Assembly (NCBI GenBank): GCA_035310125.1
Contig: DATGEP010000415.1
Coordinates: 1-7,293, forward strand
Direction of reading: 5' to 3'
From: DATGEP01 sp035310125
Lineage (GTDB): Bacteria; Chloroflexota; Ktedonobacteria; Ktedonobacterales; JADMIN01
DNA: 7,293 nucleotides
Below, piece by piece: positions 1 through 6,157 of the stretch; within the stretch, counting starts at the first letter, position 1; the number at the start of each line of letters is the position of its first letter. The notes under the pieces were generated by a model. It searched no databases. It worked only from the letters and a program-made list of their open reading frames with translations, and had not been told where the DNA came from. The translations under genes were made by a program, and so were the position numbers.

Positions 1-209
1 ACCCCACCGACAAGTACGCCGCCATGCGCCTGCTCGAAGAGGCCCACCAGAAGCAGGAGTTCATCACTGGCCTGATCTACGTCAACGAGAGCCGCCCCTC
101 CCTCCCCGAGCTGGAGCGCCTGCCGGATACTCCGCTGGTCCACCTCCCCGAGGATAAGGTGCGCCCCTCCCCCGACGCCCTCGCCATGCTCATGCGGGGC
201 ATGATGTAA
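1..209 (+). CDS. korB: 2-oxoacid:ferredoxin oxidoreductase beta subunit, C-terminal part (5' end outside window)
   Basis: The reading frame is already open at the left edge (first full codon at base 3) and ends with TAA at 207-209, giving 69 visible residues. The visible part starts PTDKYAAMRLLEEAHQKQEF and continues with ITGLIYVNESRPSLPEL, which I recognise as the extreme C-terminus of the thiamine-diphosphate-binding beta subunit of 2-oxoglutarate/2-oxoacid:ferredoxin oxidoreductases. This cytoplasmic complex oxidatively decarboxylates a 2-oxoacid to an acyl-CoA and reduces ferredoxin. The catalytic ThDP and Fe-S parts lie upstream, outside the window, so substrate (2-oxoglutarate or pyruvate) cannot be decided. 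An alpha-subunit gene normally precedes it. The gene is probably last in its operon, because a long hairpin follows 12 bases after the stop. Family assignment is fairly sure; the symbol korB rather than porB is a guess by family frequency. Confidence 0.82.
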   Translation, partial: PTDKYAAMRLLEEAHQKQEFITGLIYVNESRPSLPELERLPDTPLVHLPEDKVRPSPDALAMLMRGMM

Positions 210-221
210 GGATTTCAGCTC

Positions 222-267
222 CTCTTTGCCAGCTCTTGCTGCTTCCGTACGCAAGAGTTGGCAAGAG
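222..267 (+). terminator. Long hairpin after korB, possible terminator without T-tract
   Basis: Bases 222-239 pair with 251-267 over 17 base pairs (16 Watson-Crick, one G-T at 232/258), with a single bulged T at 227 and an 11-base loop (240-250). It begins 12 bases after the korB stop. The bases that follow (TAACCTTCC) are not a T-run, so a classical intrinsic terminator is not complete. It could instead stabilise the 3' end of the kor mRNA or be a REP-like palindrome. The pairing is seen directly; the role is inferred. Confidence 0.5.
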
Positions 268-429
268 TAACCTTCCATATCCCGTCCCGTGCGCCGATCT
301 TCGCGGGCGGCGAGCGCCCTATAAGACGAAGCATGAGAGTTGCTGGCGGACTGCCTGGCACCGGCACGTCGCGTGTGGAGTCTACTTGCCTTCTCGCTAA
401 CTCCGCGACGATGAACCCTCCGTCTGCGG

Positions 430-435
430 TAGAAT
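430..435 (+). promoter_or_regulatory. Possible -10 hexamer (TAGAAT) upstream of the DUF433 gene
   Basis: TAGAAT matches the sigma70 -10 consensus at five of six positions and would give a leader of about 30 bases before the ATG at 474. No recognisable -35 hexamer lies 16-18 bases upstream, so the call is weak. Another -10-like string, TATAAG at 320-325, sits further upstream with no good -35 either. Apart from these and the 222-267 hairpin I see nothing in the 264-base gap at 210-473. Confidence 0.25.
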
Positions 436-473
436 ACGTGTAAGGCTGCGGAGTTGAACGTAGGGGAGGTAGT

Positions 474-725
474 ATGGCCGAAGATACCATCGTCGCGCCG
501 GGCATCGTGCGCAACCCCGAACGCCGCTCTGGGCGCCCAAGCATAGCGGGCACGCGCATCGCTGTCGAGCAGGTGCTCAACCTCCATGCGCATGGTGAGT
601 CCATCGAGAGCGCGGCATACCAGTGCCGCATCACTCCCGATCACGTGTGCGATGCCCTGCGATACGCTGAGCGGCTGGTGCATGCGCTCGTCGCGGACCC
701 CAGCAATGAGAGCCTTCTCCTATGA
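474..725 (+). CDS. DUF433 domain protein (VapB-antitoxin-like), 83 aa
   Basis: The ATG at 474 is preceded by a strong GGGGAGG ribosome site, which fixes the start. The 83-residue product carries the DUF433 (PF04255) signature: IVRNPERRSGRPSIAGTRI at about residues 11-29, followed by VEQVLNLHAHGESIESAA and a helical half with the pattern ITPDHVCDALRYAERL (53-68). DUF433 proteins are small, winged-helix-like and often annotated as antitoxins, usually beside a PIN-like DUF5615 toxin. No such toxin lies here. Instead the TGA overlaps the ATG of the MpaB-like oxygenase (ATGA at 722-725), implying translational coupling. It may be a local DNA-binding regulator of that operon or an orphan antitoxin; the sequence does not decide. 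The usual NPEICGGRP motif is altered to NPERRSGRP, which is within family variation as far as I can judge. Confidence 0.85.
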   Translation: MAEDTIVAPGIVRNPERRSGRPSIAGTRIAVEQVLNLHAHGESIESAAYQCRITPDHVCDALRYAERLVHALVADPSNESLLL

Positions 726-1666
726 AGCCACTGGACCCGATGCGCCTGATCCGCTGGACCAGCGGCGCCAATGTGCCCAGCGATTTGCCTATCTCCGACA
801 CCGACCCTGATCCCGGCATCTTCGGACCCGACAGCATTACCTGGCGCCTGCACAAAGAGCAGTGGCTCATCGCCGCTGGCGCACGCGCCTTTCTGCTGCA
901 AGCCGCGCACCCCGTCGTCGCCCAGGGCGCCCTCGATCACAGCCGCTTCGCCGAAGACCCCTACGGCCGTGTCTACAATACCGTACACGCCATGGTCGGA
1001 CTCATCTTCGGCACTACTCGCGAAGTCAACACCATCGCCCAGCGCATCAACCGGCTTCACCACACCGTCACCGGCACACTGCGCGAGTCCGCTGGGCGCC
1101 ACACCACCGGCGCCGCGTACAGCGCGATGGACGCTCCCGCTCTGCTTTGGGTACATGCCGCCTTCGTAGATAGCATTATCTCCGCGTACACCAGCTTCGT
1201 CGGACCACTCACCCCTGCCGAGCGCGACCAATACTGGCAGGAGTCCTGCCGCTATGCCCGCCGCCTCGGTCTCACCGATGCCGATCTCCCGCCCAGCTAT
1301 CCAGCCCTCCAGTCATACATCCGCCAGGCCATCGCCACTGGCGAAGTCGCTGTCGGCGCGGGCGCCCGCTCCATCGCGCAAACGGTCCTCTACCCGCCGA
1401 TGCCCTGGTACCGCCGCCCCCTCTGGGCCATCATCCAGATCATGACTATCGGCCAGCTCCCTGCCGAGCTTCAGCGGCAGTATGGCATTCGCTGGCGCCA
1501 GCGCGACCGCGCGGCCTTCCGCATCGTCTGCGCCGTGGCGCGCCTGCTTCGGCACCTCTTGCCACAATTCCTTGGCGAGTCTATGGTATACACCTTCGCG
1601 CAGCGCCGCATCGCCGGCGGCCTACCCCGCGAAGTGTCAGAGACGGTGAAAGCCGTCCAATCCTGA
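722..1666 (+). CDS. Oxygenase, MpaB/DUF2236 family (rubber-oxygenase Lcp-like haem protein), 314 aa
   Basis: The protein matches the DUF2236/MpaB family (PF09995): FGPDSITWRLHKE near residues 34-46, LLQAAHPVVAQGALDHSRF at 58-76, the YNTVHAMVGLIFG stretch at 85-97, RLHHTVTG (111-118), AMDAPALLWVHAAFVDS (135-151) and a helical C-terminus. Members include the rubber oxygenase Lcp and MpaB of mycophenolate synthesis; they bind haem b, with histidines in these conserved stretches. Candidates here are H63, H73, H113/H114 and H145. The length is usual for the bacterial family. There is no signal peptide, so a cytoplasmic or membrane-associated enzyme is likely, and the substrate is unknown. Translation starts at the ATG overlapping the DUF433 stop, with no separate strong ribosome site, pointing to coupling. 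Family assignment is strong; the reaction (oxidative cleavage or oxidation of a lipid-like substrate) is inference. Confidence 0.88.
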   Translation: MKPLDPMRLIRWTSGANVPSDLPISDTDPDPGIFGPDSITWRLHKEQWLIAAGARAFLLQAAHPVVAQGALDHSRFAEDPYGRVYNTVHAMVGLIFGTTREVNTIAQRINRLHHTVTGTLRESAGRHTTGAAYSAMDAPALLWVHAAFVDSIISAYTSFVGPLTPAERDQYWQESCRYARRLGLTDADLPPSYPALQSYIRQAIATGEVAVGAGARSIAQTVLYPPMPWYRRPLWAIIQIMTIGQLPAELQRQYGIRWRQRDRAAFRIVCAVARLLRHLLPQFLGESMVYTFAQRRIAGGLPREVSETVKAVQS

Positions 1667-1745
1667 AGGTTTCGGGAGTATCGTGGCACACGCAGTGCGG
1701 CCCTGTTCTCTGCAAACCCGGCGCCAGTGTGGGAAGATGGTGTAT

Positions 1746-1772
1746 AGCTCAAGTGAGCTGGTCGTTTACCAG
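1746..1772 (+). promoter_or_regulatory. Two small overlapping hairpins just upstream of the phosphoribosyltransferase ribosome site
   Basis: AGCTC (1746-1750) pairs with GAGCT (1755-1759) across a 4-base loop, and CTGGT (1758-1762) pairs with ACCAG (1768-1772) across a 5-base loop. The two stems share bases 1758-1759, so their full forms compete. They end 4 bases before the AAGGAG ribosome site (1777-1782). They could form a translational control leader or a DNA-level operator; no known riboswitch is recognised. Confidence 0.35.
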
Positions 1773-1789
1773 CATGAAGGAGCAAGCAT

Positions 1790-2452
1790 ATGCCGTTGCA
1801 TAACCGATACGAAGCAGGGAAATTGCTTGCCGCCCGCCTTGTTGCGTATGCTGGCACGCCTGGCTTGCTCGTGCTGGCGCTACCGCGTGGCGGCGTTCCC
1901 GTCGCCTTCGAGGTGGCCCGCGCGCTGAGCGCCCCGTTGGATGTCTTTCTTGTCCGCAAGCTCGGCGTACCCGGCCATGAAGAGCTTGCCCTGGGCGCCA
2001 TAGCTAGCGGCGGCATTCGTGTGCTCAATGCCGATGTCCTCCAGATGCTCGACATTCCCAACGACATCATTGAGGCAGTCACTTTGCGCGAGCAGCACGA
2101 GCTGGCGAGGCGCGAGCGCATCTACCGCGATGACCGCCCCGCACTCGATGCTCGCGACCGCACGATCATTCTCGTTGACGATGGGCTGGCCACCGGGGCA
2201 TCCATGCGCGCAGCCATCATCGCGCTGCGCGAGCGGCACCCACGCCGGATCGTCGTCGCCGTGCCGGTCGCCGCGGCACAAACCCTTGACGAGCTGCGCG
2301 CCGAAGCGGACGACATCGTCTGCCTCGATACGCCTGATCCGTTCTATGGCGTCGGCTGGTGGTATGAGGACTTCTCCCAGATTACCGACGCCGAAGCTCA
2401 CGACCTGCTGACTCAAACCGGCTCAGCGCGTTTGGGCAAGCGTCACCGCTAG
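1790..2452 (+). CDS. Phosphoribosyltransferase domain protein (PRTase type I), 220 aa
   Basis: The ATG at 1790 follows AAGGAG (1777-1782) with seven bases between, a good start. The product has the type I phosphoribosyltransferase fold (PF00156). An early LALPRGGVPVAFEVARAL segment (28-46) forms the flexible-loop and N-terminal strand, KLGVPGHEELALGAIASGG lies at 57-75, and the PRPP-binding motif TIILVDDGLATGASMRAA, with the paired acidic residues D130 and D131, lies at 125-142. The C-terminus has DPFYGVGWWYEDFSQ (183-197). This arrangement is that of the widespread uncharacterised PRTase family of about 210-220 residues, sometimes found fused to or beside dienelactone-hydrolase-like or erythromycin-esterase-like proteins. 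It is not a recognisable purine or pyrimidine salvage enzyme, so the acceptor base is unknown. The gene seems monocistronic: 123 bases separate it from the oxygenase and 136 from the GNAT gene. Confidence 0.88.
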   Translation: MPLHNRYEAGKLLAARLVAYAGTPGLLVLALPRGGVPVAFEVARALSAPLDVFLVRKLGVPGHEELALGAIASGGIRVLNADVLQMLDIPNDIIEAVTLREQHELARRERIYRDDRPALDARDRTIILVDDGLATGASMRAAIIALRERHPRRIVVAVPVAAAQTLDELRAEADDIVCLDTPDPFYGVGWWYEDFSQITDAEAHDLLTQTGSARLGKRHR

Positions 2453-2527
2453 AAATAGGGAAACCACCGTTATGGCAAACAACGCGGAAAGCGGCCTACG
2501 AGCCATCGCCAACAAATTCCCCGCTGG

Positions 2528-2555
2528 TTGCGTCTGCTGGAAGGTGTGTTACACT
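2528..2555 (+). promoter_or_regulatory. Sigma70-like promoter for the GNAT gene
   Basis: TTGCGT (2528-2533) and TACACT (2550-2555), 16 bases apart, match the -35/-10 pattern. The expected transcription start near 2562 leaves a leader of about 27 bases with the ribosome site AGAGGA (2575-2580). The -10 box is overlapped by the palindrome GTGT-T-ACAC (2546-2554), which could be a repressor half-site pair. Confidence 0.45.
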
Positions 2556-2588
2556 GCGTGAGCCGTCTGCTTCCAGAGGATACCGCCT

Positions 2589-3155
2589 ATGCGCTTTACC
2601 TTCCGCCCAATGAGCGAAACCGATGCCCAGTCTATACTTGCCTGGTGCTACGACGGTCCCTACGCGATCTACAACATGGAAGGCGACGAAGATACCGCGC
2701 GTTCGGAGTTGCTCGACCCACGCAGCCCGTACGTTTCCGTCCGAGACGAGCATGGTAATCTGGCCGGTTTCTTCGCGTTTGGCACCTCCGCTGAGGTTGG
2801 CGCCGTGCCGGTTGAGCCGGCGCTGTTCACCGGCCCGCGCATCCTCTCGGTTGGCCTTGGTCTGCGCCCCGACCTGACCGGCCAGGGTCGCGGCATCGGA
2901 CTCGCCTTCGTCAACGCTGGGTTGGAATACGCCCGCGAGCGATTCCGCCCCGCCGCCTTTCGCCTCTTCGTGCTCGCCTTCAATCGCCGCGCCATACGAG
3001 TCTACGAGCGCGCCGGCTTCGCACGAGTAGGCCTCCTCCACATTCGCGATCTCGCGGGTGAGCGCGACTTTATCGAGATGCGCCTCGGCGGCAAGCAGAG
3101 CCGCCGGCCAGAGCGGCATAGCCAGGGTAGCGACGGCGTAGCGCCACGCGAATGA
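2589..3155 (+). CDS. GNAT family N-acetyltransferase, 188 aa
   Basis: The ATG at 2589 is placed 8 bases after AGAGGA (2575-2580). The product opens with FTFRPMSETDAQSILAWCYD, the standard beta1-alpha1 of GNAT enzymes. It carries the acetyl-CoA pyrophosphate loop GQGRGIG at 98-104 inside GLRPDLTGQGRGIGLAFVNA (motif A, 91-110), and ends with LAFNRRAIRVYERAGF (129-144), whose N132 and Y139 are the usual motif B positions. It should transfer an acetyl group from acetyl-CoA to an amine of a small molecule or protein N-terminus; the substrate is not visible. The last 20 or so residues (after EMRL) are polar, basic and probably disordered, beyond the usual domain end. The gene converges on the desaturase gene with only 9 bases between stops and no clear intrinsic terminator. 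Confidence 0.88.
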   Translation: MRFTFRPMSETDAQSILAWCYDGPYAIYNMEGDEDTARSELLDPRSPYVSVRDEHGNLAGFFAFGTSAEVGAVPVEPALFTGPRILSVGLGLRPDLTGQGRGIGLAFVNAGLEYARERFRPAAFRLFVLAFNRRAIRVYERAGFARVGLLHIRDLAGERDFIEMRLGGKQSRRPERHSQGSDGVAPRE

Positions 3156-3164
3156 AGCGAGCTC

Positions 3165-4673
3165 CTATGACCCCGCGTGAGGCGGTGGTGGTGCGACCAG
3201 CCAGTGGAAGGCGCGGCGCTTGCGTGGTTTGGGCGGCGTGTGGGAGCGGAGTGTGCCGGCGCTTGCGGTGGGCATAGGCGCGGGGGCGTCCAGTGTGTCG
3301 AGCAGGGAGTTGACGCTCTGCGCCACCCCTTCGACCATCAGGTAGCCGCTGGGCTTAACGGCGTCGCCGACGAGATAGAGACCCGCCAGCTCGGTGCGAG
3401 GTATCACATCCTCACCCTGCATAGCGCGATTGACGGGCCATTCGCCGCGATACTGGCTCATCGTTAGCAGCGTGATCTTCGTGCCGAAGTCGTCACCGAA
3501 GAGCCGGCGCAGATCGGCGCGGGCTGCCTCGCGCTCGACGTTCACATCCTCGCTCCGGAGCAGCTGATGGGTAATGAGCAGGTGCTTGCCCGGCGGAGCC
3601 AGCCGCCGGTCGCTGTTGCTCGGCTGCACAATGCCCGCGATGCGCTCTGTATCCAGACAGTACATGATGCCTCGGTGCGGGATGATGGGCTCATCGCTGA
3701 GCAGGTGGCACTTCAGGCCGGCAGCGGCTCTCGTCGTTCCGTGGCTGGCGGAAAGCGTCCATCCCGCTGACCCTCTCTCGTCAGGAGAGTGGTCGCCGGG
3801 GGGCAGTGCGGCGTGCCCCATGCCTACCGCGGCCACGGCAGCCATCTCAGCGGGAACGGCGGCATCTACTAACCTATGGGTGGCGTTAGGGCCGATATTG
3901 CTGATGACCAGCGGCGCCAGAAGCAGCTGCTCACTGCCGGTCTGTTTGTCGCGGACCTGCGCGCCTGTTACTGTCCCATTTTCATGCCTGATGGCGAGCA
4001 CATCGTGCTGGAGCAACAGTGCGCCACCGCCAGCCACGACGCGCCGCTCCAGCTCGCCGGTGAGCGCCGCACAGCCGCCATCCACGATGCCCGGCGCACC
4101 GTAGCGGAACATATTCTTCGTTGTCTCGACGATCTCAGGATAGGAGACATCGTCCAGATCCACGCTCAAGGCGAAGTGACAGACGCGCTCGAAATACGCA
4201 TACAGCTCCGGTGAGACGGTGCGTGAGATGCGCTGGTCCAGCCACTCACGGTACGTTTGCGAGCGCTCCTCGGGGCGTGGCGCGCGCAGCAGCATTTCAT
4301 AGCCGAGCTTGACGAATTGCGCGAACTGGCGAGCGCCGAGCACACCGGCAAGCTGAAGCACCGAGCGGCAGACAATCTGCCGGCCATGCACGTGGAATGA
4401 GGCGAAAACCTCTGAATCGTGGATGTGATGCGGGACTCCCAACGCCCGAAGCATAGCCGCCAGCTCGCCGTTAGTGCCGAACGGGAGCATATGCACAGCG
4501 CCCGTGCTCACCTGCGCACCCTGGAACGTCTTGGCTGTAAAGCGACCGCCGGGATGCGCCAGCCGCTCCACGACGGCGACACGCTGGCCACGCCGCAGAA
4601 ATTGCGCGGCGCTGAGCAGCCCGCCCAGCCCCGCGCCGATCACCACCACGTCAAAGGTTTCGCCGTTTGCCAT
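3165..4673 (-). CDS. FAD-dependent oxidoreductase, phytoene desaturase (CrtI)-like, 502 aa
   Basis: The product starts MANGETFDVVVIGAGLGGLL: a Rossmann FAD site with GAGLGG at 13-18, E36 at the end of strand 2 for the ribose, and PGGRF (41-45). Near the C-terminus, GLYLVGDAVKPSGYLMVEG (431-449) is the second FAD-binding motif of the CrtI/amine-oxidase superfamily. It likely oxidises or isomerises a lipid or carotenoid-like substrate; no carotenoid genes are adjacent, so the substrate is open. The start at 4673 is chosen because it lies directly before the Rossmann strand and 16 bases after the upstream FHA stop, with AGGATGG in the gap. A longer start at 4784 would add 37 basic, non-conserved residues and overlap the FHA gene. 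Two oddities stand out: residues about 284-316 look like a foreign in-frame insertion encoded by a palindrome-rich stretch, and the last 40 residues form a Pro/Arg-rich tail. Confidence 0.85.
   Translation of the reverse strand: MANGETFDVVVIGAGLGGLLSAAQFLRRGQRVAVVERLAHPGGRFTAKTFQGAQVSTGAVHMLPFGTNGELAAMLRALGVPHHIHDSEVFASFHVHGRQIVCRSVLQLAGVLGARQFAQFVKLGYEMLLRAPRPEERSQTYREWLDQRISRTVSPELYAYFERVCHFALSVDLDDVSYPEIVETTKNMFRYGAPGIVDGGCAALTGELERRVVAGGGALLLQHDVLAIRHENGTVTGAQVRDKQTGSEQLLLAPLVISNIGPNATHRLVDAAVPAEMAAVAAVGMGHAALPPGDHSPDERGSAGWTLSASHGTTRAAAGLKCHLLSDEPIIPHRGIMYCLDTERIAGIVQPSNSDRRLAPPGKHLLITHQLLRSEDVNVEREAARADLRRLFGDDFGTKITLLTMSQYRGEWPVNRAMQGEDVIPRTELAGLYLVGDAVKPSGYLMVEGVAQSVNSLLDTLDAPAPMPTASAGTLRSHTPPKPRKRRAFHWLVAPPPPHAGS
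3726..3824 (-). repeat. Suspected REP-like palindromic element inserted in frame in the desaturase gene
   Basis: This stretch encodes desaturase residues about 284-316 (VGMGHAALPPGDHSPDERG and onward), a Gly/Pro/Ser-rich block between a helical region and the conserved-looking AAGLKCHLLSDEP. The DNA contains two hairpins: GACC+CTCTC (3769-3777) with GAGAG/GGTC (3785-3789, 3791-3794; one bulged T at 3790), and GGGGCA (3800-3805) with TGCCCC (3814-3819). In the gene's direction, a run of C, then CTCTCC, a short loop and GAGAGAGGG resembles the small dispersed intergenic palindromes of many bacteria. The pairing is seen; the insertion itself is inferred from memory of the protein family. Element boundaries are approximate. 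Confidence 0.4.
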
Positions 4674-4689
4674 CCGCTGTTGCCATCCT

Positions 4690-5994
4690 CTATGCCAGGA
4701 GCTCGTCAATCCGCGCCAGCAGCCCCTCGATAGTCGCACGCAGCGTCGCGTCCGGCTCTGAGGCGGGGCGGGCCTCCAGCGCATCGGCGATTTCGCTGGC
4801 CCGCGCGGCCAGAGTCGTCACGTAGTCCAGGTGGCGGGGATGCTCCGCCGCTTGCCGTGCGACAGCCACCAGCTCGCTGAGGTCGGAGGTACTCGCGTCG
4901 TCTGGAGCGGACGGGCTGGCCGCAAGCGCGGATGTGAGCTGGGCGCGCACCTCGCTGAGAGCCGCACGGCTGCGTGCTGCGGTCGCGGCGGCGTGAGCGG
5001 CGCGCTCGGTCAGTGCGGCACTGACTTCATTGAGCTGGGTGCGGAGGGCATCTATGGTGTCTTCGGCGGGAAGCGACGCCGGAGCACCGCTCGGCTCGGT
5101 CATCACAAAATTGACGGCACCGGCCTCGTGGGGCGCCGCTTCTTCCACGTCGTCAGCGCCTGCCAGGGCTTCACTATCCGGCTCCGCTCCCGGCGCGACG
5201 GCATCAGATGGCGCTTCCAAAAGATCAGGAGAAGGCTCGCCAGCCTCTTCCTGGCTCAATTGCGCGGCGTCGGGCGCCACATCCGCTTCGCTGGCGGGGA
5301 CGGCCTGCGCCAGCCCGGCAAAGTCAATCGCATGTACATTTGGGTTTGTCTCAGCAAGCGGTGTCGCCGGGAGCGGCATGCTCATACGCGCGCCCGCCAG
5401 CGAGGCATGCGGGCTGGCAGGCGCGGTGGAAAACTGGATCTCATGGCCGCCGATTTTGATGAAGTCGCCATCCTGAAGAGGCGTCTCCTCGCGAACCTCG
5501 TGGTCGTTGAGGTAGGTGCCGTTGCTGCTGCCAAGGTCTACGACCGTGTAGTGGCCGTTCTTGAAACGAATGAGCGCATGGCGGCGCGAGGCAAGCTGAT
5601 CGCCGCTGAGGGGGATATCGCATGACGGTGAGCGGCCGACAGCCACATCATGCTCGTCGAGGATGAATTCGCGCTCGTCGGAGCCGGGCTGCCCCTCAGC
5701 GCTGGAAATGGAGCGCACGACCAGGCGCGCGCGTGACACAACCGTCGCAACCTGCGCGGGTTCCGGTGACATGCTGGTCGCTGGCGCTTCGTTATGGGCG
5801 CTCTCGCCCATGGACGGTACCCAGGGCCCCGCCGCGAAGTATACGCCGCCGTTGGCGTATTCCGCGCTTTCACCTTCGGGTATGTAGCTGGCTGACTGGC
5901 CAAACGCGGGCTGGGCGTCGAGCTTCTGACCGCAGAACTGACAGTAGAGATTGTTGGGCGCTGCCTCGCGCCCGCAGTGCGAACAGGCTGTCAT
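4690..5994 (-). CDS. Zinc-ribbon and FHA domain protein with helical C-terminus, 434 aa
   Basis: The ATG (complement of 5992-5994) lies 9 bases after GGAGG (complement of 6004-6008). Residues 1-24 form a short zinc ribbon with C4, C7, C18 and C21. A low-complexity linker follows, then an FHA domain at about 90-190 with every phosphothreonine-contact residue present: VGRS (R121), S136 and H139 in ASRRHA, and GSSNGTYL (N158). Residues 195-310 are acidic, Ala/Pro/Glu-rich and probably disordered. Residues 312-356 are heptad-like and may form a coiled coil; 371-434 are helical (SELVAVARQAAEHPRHLDYV and on). FHA domains bind phosphothreonine peptides, so this is probably a cytoplasmic adaptor reading Ser/Thr-kinase signalling. 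It is first in an operon with the desaturase 16 bases downstream. Its partner protein is unknown. The assembly resembles FHA proteins of Ktedonobacteria, but I could not compare them. Confidence 0.87.
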   Translation of the reverse strand: MTACSHCGREAAPNNLYCQFCGQKLDAQPAFGQSASYIPEGESAEYANGGVYFAAGPWVPSMGESAHNEAPATSMSPEPAQVATVVSRARLVVRSISSAEGQPGSDEREFILDEHDVAVGRSPSCDIPLSGDQLASRRHALIRFKNGHYTVVDLGSSNGTYLNDHEVREETPLQDGDFIKIGGHEIQFSTAPASPHASLAGARMSMPLPATPLAETNPNVHAIDFAGLAQAVPASEADVAPDAAQLSQEEAGEPSPDLLEAPSDAVAPGAEPDSEALAGADDVEEAAPHEAGAVNFVMTEPSGAPASLPAEDTIDALRTQLNEVSAALTERAAHAAATAARSRAALSEVRAQLTSALAASPSAPDDASTSDLSELVAVARQAAEHPRHLDYVTTLAARASEIADALEARPASEPDATLRATIEGLLARIDELLA

Positions 5995-6065
5995 CGGGCC
6001 AGTCCTCCACTCTGGAATGGGAGTATCGTACCCACCGGAGATGTGCCGGGGGAATCGCTCTTTCG

Positions 6066-6151
6066 CGTCAGTATAGCGCGCGCTGCCTATGTGCCGCTAG
6101 AAGGTACACCACTTCACCCATCAACACTTGGGGCTCCTCATTTCGTCAGTA
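6066..6151. repeat. Exact 8-bp direct repeat CGTCAGTA in the divergent control region
   Basis: CGTCAGTA occurs at 6066-6073 and 6144-6151, in similar settings (TTTCG-CG-TCAGTATA and TTTCG-TCAGTAGA). CGTC is the usual core of an ECF-sigma -10 element, so either copy could mark an autoregulated promoter. Neither has a clean GGAAC-type -35 at the usual distance (AAC lies at 6123-6125 before the second copy). On the minus strand the first copy also gives TATACT (complement of 6070-6075), a possible -10 for the FHA operon, likewise without a good -35. Confidence 0.25.
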
Positions 6152-6157
6152 GAGGTG

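Noticed and set aside
258..443. 61-codon plus-strand open frame in the gap before the DUF433 gene
   Set aside because: It starts with TTG inside the hairpin arm, has no ribosome site, and its product resembles no family; it looks like a chance GC-rich open frame.
474..725. DUF433 gene as half of a complete toxin-antitoxin module
   Set aside because: Neither neighbour is a PIN-like or other toxin: the overlapping gene is a 314-residue oxygenase and the upstream gene is korB.
641..1231. 196-codon minus-strand open frame opposite the MpaB-like oxygenase
   Set aside because: It is antisense to a clear family match, with Gly/Val/Asp-rich composition typical of shadow frames in GC-rich genes.
1683..1928. 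81-codon plus-strand frame starting GTG with GGGAG upstream
   Set aside because: It overlaps the PRTase start by 139 bases in another frame; the product is Cys/Arg-rich with no recognisable motif.
2472..2561. 29-codon frame (MANNAESGLRAIANKF...) between the PRTase and GNAT genes
   Set aside because: It has no adequate ribosome site and runs through the probable GNAT promoter; too short to support as a gene.
4674..4784. 37-residue N-terminal extension of the desaturase from an upstream ATG
   Set aside because: It overlaps the FHA coding sequence, is basic and non-conserved in character, and the Rossmann strand begins right after the ATG at 4673.
4831..5625. 264-codon plus-strand open frame opposite the FHA gene
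   Set aside because: Long, but antisense to an intact Zn-ribbon/FHA protein and Arg/Gly-rich without motifs; a composition artefact.
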